64,000 nt of DNA from Sorangium cellulosum So0157-2. GTDB taxonomy: Bacteria > Myxococcota_A > Polyangia > Polyangiales > Polyangiaceae. A program made the position numbers and the translations under genes. Each line of letters opens with the position of its first letter. Position 1 is the stretch's first letter. This document shows positions 53,831-63,201 of this stretch, piece by piece. The notes under the pieces were generated by a model. The model did not search any database. It saw only the letters and a program-made list of their open reading frames with translations, and had not been told where the DNA came from. The stretch lies in contig NC_021658.1 of the NCBI RefSeq assembly GCF_000418325.1, positions 62,001-126,000 on the forward strand, written 5' to 3'.

Positions 53831-54295
53831 TCATGCGGCGGGCTTGGGCTGCGAGGCCTCGAGGCGCGCTTTTTCGGCGAGCAGCAGCTCGGTGAACGCC
53901 GCGGTGAACAAGCGCCTGGCGAGCGCACCGAGGAGGCCGCCGACGAGCGGCAGCGGGACCTCGAAGCGCGATGTCCAGTCGACCTCGGTGCCGTCGCCGC
54001 GCGAGGTGAAGCGGAGCCGCGAGCCGTGGTGCCGGAGCGGCTGGCTGCTCTCGAGGATGTGGTAGTCGAACGAGGAGGGGCGCTCGAAGGCGGTGATCTC
54101 CTCGACGTAGCGGATCCGCTTCCCGACGCGCACCTCGCGGAGGGCGCCGAGGCCGTTGCGCTCGGTGAGCCCCGGCCGGATGAGCTTCGTGCGGGTGCCG
54201 TCCCCGGAGCGAAGGAAGCTTTCGTGGTCGGCCACCGCGTCGAAGACGCGCTCGAGCGGGGCGTGGATGTAGACGTTGACGTGGACCTCTGCCAT
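53831..54295 (-). CDS. SRPBCC (START-like) family protein
   Basis: A 154-residue protein with the helix-grip fold of polyketide cyclases and START-like lipid carriers: HVNVYIHAPLERVFDAVADHE at the N-terminus, GALREVRVGKRIRYVEEITA in the middle, a long C-terminal helix (LVGGLLGALARRLFTAAFTELLL). Proteins of this type bind hydrophobic ligands. It diverges from the FAD monooxygenase gene across the repeat-filled 54296-54860 region, so it may share regulation with it. Specific ligand unknown. Confidence 0.82.
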   Translation of the reverse strand: MAEVHVNVYIHAPLERVFDAVADHESFLRSGDGTRTKLIRPGLTERNGLGALREVRVGKRIRYVEEITAFERPSSFDYHILESSQPLRHHGSRLRFTSRGDGTEVDWTSRFEVPLPLVGGLLGALARRLFTAAFTELLLAEKARLEASQPKPAA

Positions 54296-54330
54296 GCGGC
54301 GACCATCGCATGGATCCCGCGGAGCAAGCA

Positions 54331-54443
54331 CGCGGGGAGGGGTGGGGAGAGGGGCTGGGGGGAAAGGGGCTGGGGGGGAGAGGGGGCTGGGGGGAGAGGG
54401 GGGAGAGGGGGGGAGAGGGGGGAGAGAGAGCTTGGGGGGGTGG
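54331..54443 (+). repeat. G-rich, nearly all-purine tract
   Basis: About 110 bases composed mainly of GGGGAGAGGGG and GGCTGGGG runs on the plus strand, with many separate G-runs of four or more. It could form G-quadruplex or triplex structures. It sits at the 5' side of the SRPBCC gene and just before the CAACCTGGGTCGG array. Confidence 0.85.
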
Positions 54444-54491
54444 TGGATCCGTCCTTGACGGGAGTTCGGGGGCGGGGGGCGGGGGGCGGGC

Positions 54492-54778
54492 GCAACCTGG
54501 ATGGCGGCTGAACGCAACCTGGGTCGGTCGGCAGAGCGCCGGCTGAACGCAACCTGGGTCCGTCGGCAGAGCGCAACCTGGGTCGGTCGGCAGGGTGGAC
54601 GAGCTCGGACGTGCTCAACCTGGGTCGGTCGGACGTGCTCAACCTGGGTCGGTCGGCAGAGCGCAACCTGGGTCGGCTGCTCTGCTGCCTCAACCTGGGT
54701 CGGGCCGATGCCCAACCTGGGTCGGGCCGATGCCACCCCGACCCACGTTGCGGTCGACTCCAACCACGTTGCGGTCGA
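54492..54778 (+). repeat. CAACCTGGGTCGG repeat array 1
   Basis: Nine plus-strand copies of a CAACCTGGGTCGG-type core between 54492 and 54732, spaced about 22-35 bases by variable GC-rich spacers (often GTCGGCAGAGCG). Two inverted CAACGTGG-type copies (GACCCACGTTGCGGTCG and CAACCACGTTGCGGTCG) follow at 54740-54778. The array fills the divergent region before the FAD monooxygenase. The same core recurs at 58348-58890 and was not noticed elsewhere in the window. Confidence 0.92.
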
Positions 54779-54823
54779 CGCCGCGGTCGACGGTCACCTT
54801 GCCAACCCGCTCGCCCCGCCTTA

Positions 54824-54843
54824 GTGAGTGAGTACTTACTCAC
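54824..54843. promoter_or_regulatory. TetR-type palindromic operator
   Basis: GTGAGTGAGTACTTACTCAC is a 20-bp palindrome with one mismatched pair, ending 17 bases before the monooxygenase ATG. Its length and form are typical of TetR-family operators, and a TetR gene lies just downstream of the monooxygenase, which makes it the probable regulator. Confidence 0.72.
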
Positions 54844-54860
54844 CAAATCGGAGGCGGGTT

Positions 54861-56486
54861 ATGGCAGGAGCACTGGACGCGCTGGTGGTCGGTGGAGGGC
54901 CGACCGGGTTGACGATGGCCGGGGAGCTCGCCCGGCGCGGGCTCAGGGTGCGGATCGTGGACAAAGCACCGGAGCCGCCCTCGGATCACTCGCGAGCGCT
55001 CGCAGTTCAGACACGGACGATGGAGCTCTTCCGCAGGATGGGGATCGTCGATCTCGCCATGGAGCGCGCCGTGCGCGTGGGCGGCATCAACGTCCTCCTC
55101 TCCGACGGGCAGCGCGCCCGGCTGCCGATCTTCGATTTCCCGGAGCTGTCCACGCCGATCCCGGGCATCTTCATCCTCCAGCAGTTCGATACCGAGCGCG
55201 TCCTGGCTTCCCGGCTCTCCGGGCTGGGCGTGACGCTCGAGCGCGGCATCGAGCTCGCCTCCTACACGCAGGACAGCGCCGGCGTCGCGTGCACGCTCCG
55301 CCGAGCCGACGGGAGCAGCGAAGAGGTGCGCGTCAGATGGCTGCTCGGCTGCGACGGCGCGCACAGCGCCGTCCGCAAGGGCGCCGACATCGCCTTCGAG
55401 GGCGATACCTACGACGATCACTGCATGCTCGGCGACATCATCGTCGATTGGCCGCTGCCCGACGGCGACATCTACATCAGCCCCTCGCGCCGGGGCGTCG
55501 CCGCAGCGTTTCCCGTGCCCGGCAGCCACCGGTTCCGGGTCATCCTCATCCGGCCCGAACCCCCGCCCATGCACGGCGCGCAGGTCTCGCTCGAGGAGTT
55601 CGATGCCGCCATGCGCGAGATGATCCCGGTTCCCTTCCGGGTGCAGCAAGCGATCGTCCTCTCGCGCTACCGGCTCCACCACCGCGTGGCCGCGCGGCTG
55701 CGCAAAGGTCGCGTGTTCCTCGCCGGCGACGCGGCGCATATCCACAGCCCGGCCGGCGGGCAGGGCATGAACACCGGAATCCAGGACGCCTACAACCTGG
55801 CGTGGAAGCTCGCGGCCGTCGAGCATGGCCGGATGCCCGCGTGGCTGCTGGACACCTACGAGGTGGAGCGGCTCCCCGTGGCGCGCAAGCTGATCGACTT
55901 CACAGACCGCCTCTTCGGCCTCCTGGCCGGACACGGTCCGGTGGGCCGGACCCTGCGCGCGATCGCGCCACGCCTCGCGTCCCGCGCCCTCGGCATCTCC
56001 GCCGTGCAGCGCCGGATCCTGGGATTCCTCTCGCAGCTCAAGATCCGTTACCGGAAGAGCCCGCTGTCCGTGCAGATCGGGAACCCGCCGGAGCACGGGC
56101 CCCGCGCGGGGGATCGCGCGCCGGACGCCGTGGTCCGCAGCGCGGCGGGAGAGCTCGTCCACCTCTTCGACCTGATGCGCGACGCCGAGTTCACGCTGCT
56201 GTTCTTCACCGGCCCGCAGGCGGACGGAGGGGCGCGCGAGCACGCCCGAAAGCTTGCAGCGCAGCCCGGCAGGCCAGACCTCAAGGTCCTGGTCATCGGC
56301 GCGCTCGAGGACGGAGGCTTCGCAGATCCCGACGGGCACGCCCACGCGGCGTACGGCGTCGCGTCCTCGTCCGCCGTCCTCGTCCGGCCGGACGGCTACG
56401 TCGGCGTGCGCAGCGATCCGCTCGACGAGGGCGAGCTCCGGCAGGCCCTCGGCCGGCTCTTCACGCGCGGGGCCGAAGCCGCCTAG
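54861..56486 (+). CDS. FAD-dependent aromatic-ring monooxygenase (class A flavoprotein, PheA/TetA-like)
   Basis: A 541-residue flavoprotein hydroxylase. The dinucleotide loop VGGGPTGLTMAGEL (10-23) starts the FAD fold. The DG-type motif LLGCDGAHSAVRKG lies near 160, and the GD motif GRVFLAGDAAHIHSPAGGQGMNTGIQDAYNLAWKLA segment starts near 283. A C-terminal thioredoxin-like domain (about 410-541, RAGDRAPDAVV, SAVLVRPDGYVGVRSD) matches the phenol/polyketide hydroxylase group. It uses NAD(P)H and oxygen to hydroxylate an aromatic or polyketide substrate. GGAGG is 7 bases before the ATG. It is likely repressed through the palindrome at 54824-54843. Substrate unknown; detoxification or antibiotic modification is possible. 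Confidence 0.9.
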   Translation: MAGALDALVVGGGPTGLTMAGELARRGLRVRIVDKAPEPPSDHSRALAVQTRTMELFRRMGIVDLAMERAVRVGGINVLLSDGQRARLPIFDFPELSTPIPGIFILQQFDTERVLASRLSGLGVTLERGIELASYTQDSAGVACTLRRADGSSEEVRVRWLLGCDGAHSAVRKGADIAFEGDTYDDHCMLGDIIVDWPLPDGDIYISPSRRGVAAAFPVPGSHRFRVILIRPEPPPMHGAQVSLEEFDAAMREMIPVPFRVQQAIVLSRYRLHHRVAARLRKGRVFLAGDAAHIHSPAGGQGMNTGIQDAYNLAWKLAAVEHGRMPAWLLDTYEVERLPVARKLIDFTDRLFGLLAGHGPVGRTLRAIAPRLASRALGISAVQRRILGFLSQLKIRYRKSPLSVQIGNPPEHGPRAGDRAPDAVVRSAAGELVHLFDLMRDAEFTLLFFTGPQADGGAREHARKLAAQPGRPDLKVLVIGALEDGGFADPDGHAHAAYGVASSSAVLVRPDGYVGVRSDPLDEGELRQALGRLFTRGAEAA

Positions 56487-56664
56487 CGCGCCGGCCGCTC
56501 GCGGCGCGCCGGATGCCAGGGCGACGCGACGAGGCGCGCGCCGCTGGAGAGCGCAGCGCCTCGCGCGCGACGGCGGGCGCCGCTCGCGGTCCGCCCCGCG
56601 GCGTCGGCCGAAATCCGTCGGGATCGCGGCCGGGCGGTACTAGAGATGAGCCGAGGGAACGCCG

Positions 56665-57300
56665 ATGAGCCGACGACCGCGCTCGAACGACACCTTGACC
56701 GAGGCGCAAAGAAAGATCGTCGAGGCCGCGGTGGCTGCCTTCGCAGAGCACGGCTTCCGCGGGACGGCGACCAGGGACATCGCCCGGCGCGCAGGGGTCG
56801 CAGAGGCGACGATCTTCAAGTACTTCCCCACCAAGAGGGATCTCCTCCTCGGGGTGATCGGTCCCGTCATGGAGCAGCTCGTGGGGCCCGCACTGGCGCG
56901 CTCGATGGACCCGCTCTTCGACGCGACGTACCCGACCTTCGAGGCTTTCCTGCGGGCGCTCCTCGCCGAGCGCACCGCGTTCGTGCGCGCGCACCCGCAG
57001 CTCGTGCGCATCCTCGCGCAGGAGCTGCCGTTCGATGCCGAGCTGCGGATCGGCATCGCCAGCCGGGTGTACGCGCCGTTCCTCGCGAAGGGGATCGCCC
57101 AGATCGAGCACTTCCAGCGCGAGGGGCAGATCGTCGGCTGGCCGCCCGCCCTCGTCCTCCGCTGCGTCGCCTCGACGTTCGCGGGGTACATCCTCCACCG
57201 CGTGTTCATCGCGCCCGACGCGGCGTGGGACGACGAGGCCGAGATCGAGCGGGTCATCGCCTTCGTGCACCGCGGCCTCTCGCCCGACCAGCCAGCGTGA
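56665..57300 (+). CDS. TetR-family transcriptional regulator
   Basis: A 211-residue repressor. The N-terminal helix-turn-helix domain (about 12-60) is typical: RKIVEAAVAAFAEHGFRGTATRDIARRAGVAEATIFKYFPTKRDL region with the recognition helix around ATIFKYF. The rest is the variable ligand-binding domain. It lies 178 bp after the monooxygenase in the same direction and probably controls it and itself through the 20-bp palindrome at 54824. The ligand is likely the monooxygenase substrate or a related toxic compound; this is inferred. Confidence 0.9.
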   Translation: MSRRPRSNDTLTEAQRKIVEAAVAAFAEHGFRGTATRDIARRAGVAEATIFKYFPTKRDLLLGVIGPVMEQLVGPALARSMDPLFDATYPTFEAFLRALLAERTAFVRAHPQLVRILAQELPFDAELRIGIASRVYAPFLAKGIAQIEHFQREGQIVGWPPALVLRCVASTFAGYILHRVFIAPDAAWDDEAEIERVIAFVHRGLSPDQPA

Positions 57301-57343
57301 CCTCGCGCGGCCCGGCGCGCCGGCCGCGCGCCGCGGGCGGCGA

Positions 57344-58210
57344 TCAGCTCGTCGTCAACAGCGAGCGGAGCTGCGACGGCGACACCTGGTAGTCCTTGCC
57401 GCAGTAGTCGCAGCGGATGTCGAGGACCTTCCCGTCCTCGACCATCTCCTCGATGTCGGTCCGCGGCAGGCTCGCCAGCGTGGTCATGACCCGGAGCTCG
57501 CTGCAGCGACAGCTGAAGCTGAGCGGCGAGTCGTCGAGCCGCGAGAACGGCATGCCGTAGAGCAGCTCCTCGAGCAGCACGTCCGCCGAGGCGCCTTCAT
57601 GCGCGAGCACGTCGTCGAGGCGCTCGAAATCCTTGAGCCGCTCGGTCATCACCATGAGCGGGCCGCGCTCGACCTCCGGGAGCAGCTGCACCAGATATCC
57701 GCCCGAGGCGCCGACGCCGTTCTCGCCGATCAGCGTGGCCACCGCGATCATCGAGACGACCTGCTCCGACTCCTGCATGTACGTCATCAGGCCGCCGGAG
57801 ATGCCGCCCGCGGCCGGGACCTCGACGACGCCTTGGTGGAGCATGCCGTTCGGCAGCGTGCGCATGACCTGCAGCAGCGATCCTTCGCCGATCTCCACCG
57901 CGCTCTTGTCGGCGGCGCCCTTGCCCAGGTTGACCAGGCCGCGGCTCGTGCCGTCCGGGTGCGAGTCGGCCACGAGGGTCCCGTGGCCGGTCGCGCCCTT
58001 GACGATCGCCTGGACGCGCAGGTTCGGCGCCATCGCCTCGCGCACGAGGATGGCGCCGGTGATCAGCTCTCCCAGCCGCTGCGCGGTCGCGCCGGTGGCC
58101 GATTGCACCGCGATGGCTCCGCGCACGGTGTCGGTGGTCAGCGCCGTGATGACGCGAAAAGCGCCATCGATCGTGATGGCGCGGACGACGGAATCAGAAG
58201 GTCGGAGCAA
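57344..58210 (-). CDS. hslO: Redox-regulated chaperonin Hsp33
   Basis: A 288-residue oxidation-activated holdase. The zinc-binding Cys set is complete: Cys234-x-Cys236 (SCRCSEL) and Cys267-x2-Cys270 (CDYCGKD). The N-terminal domain has the family hallmarks (FRVITALTTDTVRGA, ATGATAQRLGELITGAIL, LQAIVKG-like segment). The only reasonable start is TTG at 58210 with GGGAGA upstream; no ATG/GTG gives the full domain. Array 2 of the CAACCTGGGTCGG repeat lies immediately upstream. It protects proteins during oxidative and heat stress in the cytoplasm. Confidence 0.93.
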   Translation of the reverse strand: MLRPSDSVVRAITIDGAFRVITALTTDTVRGAIAVQSATGATAQRLGELITGAILVREAMAPNLRVQAIVKGATGHGTLVADSHPDGTSRGLVNLGKGAADKSAVEIGEGSLLQVMRTLPNGMLHQGVVEVPAAGGISGGLMTYMQESEQVVSMIAVATLIGENGVGASGGYLVQLLPEVERGPLMVMTERLKDFERLDDVLAHEGASADVLLEELLYGMPFSRLDDSPLSFSCRCSELRVMTTLASLPRTDIEEMVEDGKVLDIRCDYCGKDYQVSPSQLRSLLTTS

Positions 58211-58347
58211 GATGCGTTCTCCCGTGGGGAAATATCGTTAAGCCACGGACGGCAGATGGCAACCCGCGGCGCATGCGACCCGGGCGGAGAGGTGGCGATC
58301 GGACCTGCTGGCCCCGTCGGCAGCCTGCGGATCCGGCGCAATCCGGC

Positions 58348-58890
58348 GCAACGTGGGTCGGGTCCGCGCGGGGCGGGGCGGGGCGGCCGCAACCTGGGTG
58401 GGTCCGCGGGCAGAGCAGCCGCAACCTGGGTCGCGAGCAGCCGCAACCTGGGTCGGGTCGGGCGGGCGGGCACGGTCGGGTCGGCGGCCGCGGGCGGGGC
58501 GGCCGAAAACCTGGGTCGGGTCGGGCTGGCGGCAGCCGCAACCCCGGTCGGGTCGGCAGCAACCGCAACCTGGGTCGGGTAGGCGCGGGCGGGCGCGGGC
58601 GGGCGGCCACAACCTGGGTCGGGTCGGGGCGACGCAACCTGGGTCGGGTCGGCGGCGGCAACCTGGGTCGGGGCGGGCGGGCGCAACCTCGCAACCTGGG
58701 TCGGGTCGGGCGGGCGGGCAGCCGCAACCTCGGGCGGGCAGCCGCAACCTCGGTCGGGTCGGCAACTGGCAGGTCGGCAACCGGGCAACCGCAACCTGGG
58801 TCGGGTAGGCGGGGAGGCGAGGTGGGCCGGGTCGGGCCGGGGTAGGGTCGGCGGCGGCCGCAACCTGGGTCGGGTCGGGTCGGGCGGGCG
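58348..58890 (+). repeat. CAACCTGGGTCGG repeat array 2
   Basis: About fifteen plus-strand copies or near-copies of GCAACCTGGGTCGGGTCGG, with irregular 25-60 base spacing and several shorter GCAACCTCGG variants. It occupies nearly the whole 711-bp gap between Hsp33 and the TSP3 protein gene. The first copy is the GCAACGTGGGTCGGG variant that also appears inverted beside array 1. All six frames stay open for long stretches because stop codons are absent, but no protein is supported. Confidence 0.92.
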
Positions 58891-58921
58891 GCTCCGGGCG
58901 GGGGCGCCGTCGTGGAGGGGC

Positions 58922-61900
58922 TCAGCCGCGCCGACGGCGTCGGTGCAGCGCCGCGGCGCAGGTGCCGACCGCGAGCAAGGCCCACGGCACCGAAGGGCTG
59001 CCGTGATCGTCCGCGCCTGCCGTGCAGGCGCAGCCGCCGCCTTGCACCACGATCCCGTCGCCGGGCGGCGCCGTGGGGCACGGACCGATGCTGCCGTCCT
59101 CGTTGCGGCAACCCGGGACGCACTGCTTCGTCGCCTCATCGCACACCATGCCGGCGCCGCAATCGCTGTCCTGCTCGCACGTCATGGGCCGGTCGTCCGC
59201 AGGATCGTTCGGATCGCGCTCGCCCGCGTCGACCACGCCGTCGTGATCCTCGTCCTCCTCGCCGTCGGTGGCGCCGCCGCCGTCGGTGTCGGCCTTCGTC
59301 GGATCCGTCGTCGTGTCCCCGTCGTCGCCGTCGGGCACGCAGGCCTCCGCGTCGGCCTCGGTGTCCTCGTGCGAGCAGTCCTTGCCCAGCTCGGTCCCAT
59401 CGAAGAGCCCGTCCCCGTCGCTGTCGGGATCGAGCGCGTTGATCTTCCCGTCGTCGTCCGTGTCGGCGCCGGGCTCGCGCTCCTCGCCGTCGATCACCCC
59501 GTCGTCGTCGCTGTCCGCGTCGTCCGGATCGGTGCCGAGCGCCGTCTCCTCGGCGTTCGACAGGCCGTCGCCGTCACGGTCGCCGCGGTCATCCCCGGCG
59601 TCGTTCGGATCGGTCTCGTCGCTCCCCTCGTCGACCATGCCGTTGTGGTTCTGGTCCTCCTCGCCGTCGCTCGCGCCGCCCCGATCGGTGTCGGGGTCCA
59701 CGACGCTCGTCGTCGAGGCCCCACCATCGGCGTCCGGCGTGCAAGTCCCGGCGTCGCTGGCCGTGTCTTCGTCCGCGCAGTCCTTCCCCGCCTCGGTGCC
59801 GTCGAAGAGCCCATCGCCGTCGCTGTCCGCATCCAGGACGCCCGGCTGCCCGTCGCCGTCGCCGTCGTCGCTGGGGTTCGGCTCGTCGCCGTCGAACAGA
59901 CCGTCGTCGTCGCTGTCGCGATCTCCGGGATCCGATCCGAGGAACGCCTCGAGGTCGTCGCCCAGCCCATCGCCGTCGCTGTCGACGTTCTGGTCGTCGT
60001 CGTCGCCGTGGCCCGCGGTCGGGTCGGTCTCACCGGCCTCGATCGCGCCGTTCAGGTTCGCGTCCTCGGAGCCGTCGCTCGCGCCGCCCCGATCGCTGTC
60101 ACGGCGCACCGCCGACGTCCTCGTCGCCCCGCCGTCGGCGTCCTCCGTGCAGTGCCCAGCCTCCGCGTCGGTGCCGAGGCCGTCGCAGGCGAGGCCGAGC
60201 TCCGTGCCGTCGAAGAGCCCGTCGTCGTCGCTGTCCACGTCGCGCACGTTGATGAGCCGGTCGCCGTCCGTGTCGTCCGAAGGGTTCGGCTCCTGCCCGT
60301 CCTGCACGCCGTCGTCGTCCGAGTCCGCGTCGCCAGGATCCGTGCCCAGCGTCTCCTCCAGATCGTCGCTCAGCCCGTCGTCGTCGCCGTCGTCGTTCTC
60401 GCTGTCGTCGTCGCCGTGCCCGCGGGTCGGGTTGCTCTCGCCGTTGTCCGCGACCCCGTTCAGGTTCGCGTCCTCGGAGCCATCGCTCATGCCGCCGTTG
60501 TCCGTGTCCGCGTCGAGCGGCGACGTCTTCGTGGCGCCGGCGTCCGCGTCCGGGGTGCAGCGCCGCGACGGCGCGTCCGTGCCGGGGCCGTCGCAGTCGA
60601 GGCCGAGCTCGGTCCCGTCGAAGAGGCCGTCGTCTGCGCTGTCGACGTCGAGCGCGTTGATGAGCCCGTCGCCGTCGGTGTCGTCCGCCGGGTTCGGCTC
60701 GAGCCCGTCGCGCACGCCGTCGCCGTCGGTATCGGCGTCGTCCGGATCGGTGCCCAGCGTCTCCTCGAGATCGTCGCTCAGCCCGTCGTCGTCGCTGTCG
60801 GTGTTCTGCCGATCGTCGGCTCCCTGGCCGGCCTGAGGAGCGGTCTCGCCCGCGTCGACCGCGCCGTCCAGATCCGCGTCCTCGGAGCCGTCGGTCACGC
60901 CGCCGCGATCGGTGTCCGCGTCGAGCGGCGACGTCCGGGTGGCGCCCGCGTCGCCGTCGGGGGTGCAGTTGCCCGCCGCCGCGTCGGTGCCCGTACCGTC
61001 GCAGCCGAGGCCGAGCTCGGTCCCGTCGAAGAGGCCGTCGTTGTCGCTGTCGATGTCGAGCGCGTTGATGAGCCCGTCGCCGTCGTGATCGTCCGTCGGG
61101 TTCGGCTCATGCCCGTCGCGCACGCCGTCGTCGTCCGAGTCGGCGTCGCTCGGATCGGTGCCGACATGCCCCTCGAGGGCGTCGCCGAGCCCGTCGCCGT
61201 CGGTGTCGGCGACCTGCCTGTCGTCCGCGCCGTGCCCCGTCGTGGGATCCGTCTCGCCCTCGTCGAGCACGCCGTCCAGATCCGCGTCCTCGGAGCCGTC
61301 GAGCGCGCCGCCGTTGTCGGTGTCGGCGTCCAGCGGATCGGTCGTCGTCGCCCCGGCGTCGCCGTCGGGCACGCAGTGCCCCGCGAGCGTGTCCGTCCCC
61401 GGGCCGTCGCACTCCGTCAGCCCGAGCTCCGTCGCGTCGAACAGGCCGTCGTTGTCGCTGTCGACGTCGCGCGCGTTGACGAGCCCGTCGCCGTCGGTGT
61501 CGCGATCCCAGAGCTCCTCGTCGCCGTCGCCGATGCCGTCGTCGTCGGTGTCGGCGTCGTTCGGGTCCGTGCCGGCGGCGATCTCGTCGCCGTCGCTCAG
61601 CCCGTCGCTGTCGCTGTCGACGAGGATCGACGTCGGCGGCGCGCCCGGCTGGTCCGTGCCGTTGCCGTCCGTCGGGTAGTTCTGGGAAGATCCGCCCGCC
61701 GGGCTCTGCGCCGCGACGATCGCCTGGTTCGCGATCTCGCCGTTCGTGCCCGGGTCGATGGTGACGCGGAACCGCACCGTCGTGGTCTCGTCGACGCCGA
61801 GCGACCCGCCCTGGGCCGCGTCCGCGTCGCTGCCGAGCCGGATGCGGACCGTCCTCGTGCCGGCGATGTACTCGCCCTCGTCGTCGCCGGCCGCGTCGGT

Positions 61901-63187
61901 CACGCCGCCCATGTTCGGGCCCGCGGTGATCTCGAGCGAGCCCGGCACGTAGGTGACCCCGGGCGGCAGCGGATCGCTCAGCACGACGTTCGCGGCGCTG
62001 TCGTCCCCGGTGTTCGCGACGATGATCGTGTATTCGAGCGTGTCGCCCGGCGCGACGCCGCCGCCGTTGAGGTCCAGGACCGACTTTGTCGACCTGGTCA
62101 GATCCGGCAGGCGCGTCGGCACCGACGTGATGAGGCCGCCGAGCAGGTAGCTGTCGTTGCCCAAGACCACCGCCCCGACCTCGGCCGACGTGTCGCCCGG
62201 CCTGAGCAGGTTGGACGGGACCTGGACCACGTCGACGTCGATGCCGCTCATGCTCAGCGGCCCGCCGGTGAGCCGCGGCAGATCGCCCGCCGCCGACGCC
62301 GGCGCGCCGAGGAACGACCGGGAGCTGTTGAAGAAGTCGTTCACCGGGTTCACCGCGTCGAAGAGCCCGGTCCCGTTCCACTCGATGCCGTCGCCGGTCG
62401 TGCTGTCGCCGTCGTAGCCGATGACGCCGAGCTTCGCGAGGCCGGCGCCCGAGGGGACGACGAACCCCGAGATCGTCCACTCCACCGCCTCGCCGTCGAA
62501 CACCATGTCGAGCCCGTCGAAGATGGCGAGGTTGCGGGCGGGCGCGGTGGTCAGCTCGTAGAGCACGACCATCCACCAGCCGGCGAACACGAAGGACTTG
62601 TTCACGTCGTTGAGGGCGATCGCGTTGGAGATGCCGCCCAGGCGGTAGGCGCCCGCGCCGCGCACCCGCACGATCTCGGTGACGTCGGCCACCGCCTGGG
62701 CGTGGATGTCGCTGGAGGACAGCTCGCCGGAGAGCGTGCCGGTCACGCTGTTGCTGAAGGTGCCGGGCCGATCCAGGGTCACGGTGAGATCGGCCGAGCC
62801 CGCGGCGCGGCTCGCCGCCCAGTAGAGATAGGCGTGGGTCACCCGCGCGCCCGTGGGGAGGTTGAGGACCGCGGTGGTTCGGGCCGCCGAGGGCGCTACC
62901 GTGGGGCTCGCCTCGGCCTCCCCCGCGAGCGGGCTGTCGGCCCGCCAGTAGACGTCGGGCGCCGTGTCCACGAGCGTCGCATCCACGCCGCAGTTCTCCG
63001 CGACCGAGCCCACCATGGGCGCGACCTCGGACGGCCCGCACTCGTGCGCGAGCGTGTTGCCGATGAGGACGAAGTCGCCGCGCTGCGCCACCTGGACCCG
63101 GCGCACCGGATCCGCGCCCGCGGTCCCCGAGAGCGCCCCGAGCAGCGCGGCGCCGGTCAGCCCCGTGATTGCCAATCGCTTTGCCAT
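58922..63187 (-). CDS. Giant secreted TSP3-repeat protein with DUF11 domain and MYXO-CTERM anchor
   Basis: A 1421-residue surface protein. Signal peptide [21 protein letters not shown] beta-rich N-terminal domain follows (about 28-380: [55 protein letters not shown]), then a DUF11-type domain (about 385-500, [20 protein letters not shown]). Six copies of a roughly 135-residue unit (about 522-1332) are each packed with calcium-binding DxDxDG motifs ([29 protein letters not shown]) and two conserved Cys. A Cys-rich segment ([15 protein letters not shown]) and a MYXO-CTERM tail (CACTAG...WALLAVG...RRRRR) end it. GGAGG before ATG; 14 bp after the OmpA gene. Likely a rigid calcium-dependent adhesin or stalk. 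Confidence 0.9.
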   Translation of the reverse strand: MAKRLAITGLTGAALLGALSGTAGADPVRRVQVAQRGDFVLIGNTLAHECGPSEVAPMVGSVAENCGVDATLVDTAPDVYWRADSPLAGEAEASPTVAPSAARTTAVLNLPTGARVTHAYLYWAASRAAGSADLTVTLDRPGTFSNSVTGTLSGELSSSDIHAQAVADVTEIVRVRGAGAYRLGGISNAIALNDVNKSFVFAGWWMVVLYELTTAPARNLAIFDGLDMVFDGEAVEWTISGFVVPSGAGLAKLGVIGYDGDSTTGDGIEWNGTGLFDAVNPVNDFFNSSRSFLGAPASAAGDLPRLTGGPLSMSGIDVDVVQVPSNLLRPGDTSAEVGAVVLGNDSYLLGGLITSVPTRLPDLTRSTKSVLDLNGGGVAPGDTLEYTIIVANTGDDSAANVVLSDPLPPGVTYVPGSLEITAGPNMGGVTDAAGDDEGEYIAGTRTVRIRLGSDADAAQGGSLGVDETTTVRFRVTIDPGTNGEIANQAIVAAQSPAGGSSQNYPTDGNGTDQPGAPPTSILVDSDSDGLSDGDEIAAGTDPNDADTDDDGIGDGDEELWDRDTDGDGLVNARDVDSDNDGLFDATELGLTECDGPGTDTLAGHCVPDGDAGATTTDPLDADTDNGGALDGSEDADLDGVLDEGETDPTTGHGADDRQVADTDGDGLGDALEGHVGTDPSDADSDDDGVRDGHEPNPTDDHDGDGLINALDIDSDNDGLFDGTELGLGCDGTGTDAAAGNCTPDGDAGATRTSPLDADTDRGGVTDGSEDADLDGAVDAGETAPQAGQGADDRQNTDSDDDGLSDDLEETLGTDPDDADTDGDGVRDGLEPNPADDTDGDGLINALDVDSADDGLFDGTELGLDCDGPGTDAPSRRCTPDADAGATKTSPLDADTDNGGMSDGSEDANLNGVADNGESNPTRGHGDDDSENDDGDDDGLSDDLEETLGTDPGDADSDDDGVQDGQEPNPSDDTDGDRLINVRDVDSDDDGLFDGTELGLACDGLGTDAEAGHCTEDADGGATRTSAVRRDSDRGGASDGSEDANLNGAIEAGETDPTAGHGDDDDQNVDSDGDGLGDDLEAFLGSDPGDRDSDDDGLFDGDEPNPSDDGDGDGQPGVLDADSDGDGLFDGTEAGKDCADEDTASDAGTCTPDADGGASTTSVVDPDTDRGGASDGEEDQNHNGMVDEGSDETDPNDAGDDRGDRDGDGLSNAEETALGTDPDDADSDDDGVIDGEEREPGADTDDDGKINALDPDSDGDGLFDGTELGKDCSHEDTEADAEACVPDGDDGDTTTDPTKADTDGGGATDGEEDEDHDGVVDAGERDPNDPADDRPMTCEQDSDCGAGMVCDEATKQCVPGCRNEDGSIGPCPTAPPGDGIVVQGGGCACTAGADDHGSPSVPWALLAVGTCAAALHRRRRRG

Positions 63188-63201
63188 CGACGCCTCCAGC
63201 C

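Noticed and set aside
54492..58890. CRISPR interpretation of the CAACCTGGGTCGG arrays
   Set aside because: Core is short and variable, spacers are irregular and themselves related GC-rich strings, and no cas genes are present.
58138..59139. Open frames of 150-330 codons across the CAACCTGGGTCGG array
   Set aside because: Low-complexity translations (NLGRVG, RPRLRPP) in several frames at once, no start signals and no domain; explained by lack of stop codons in the repeat.
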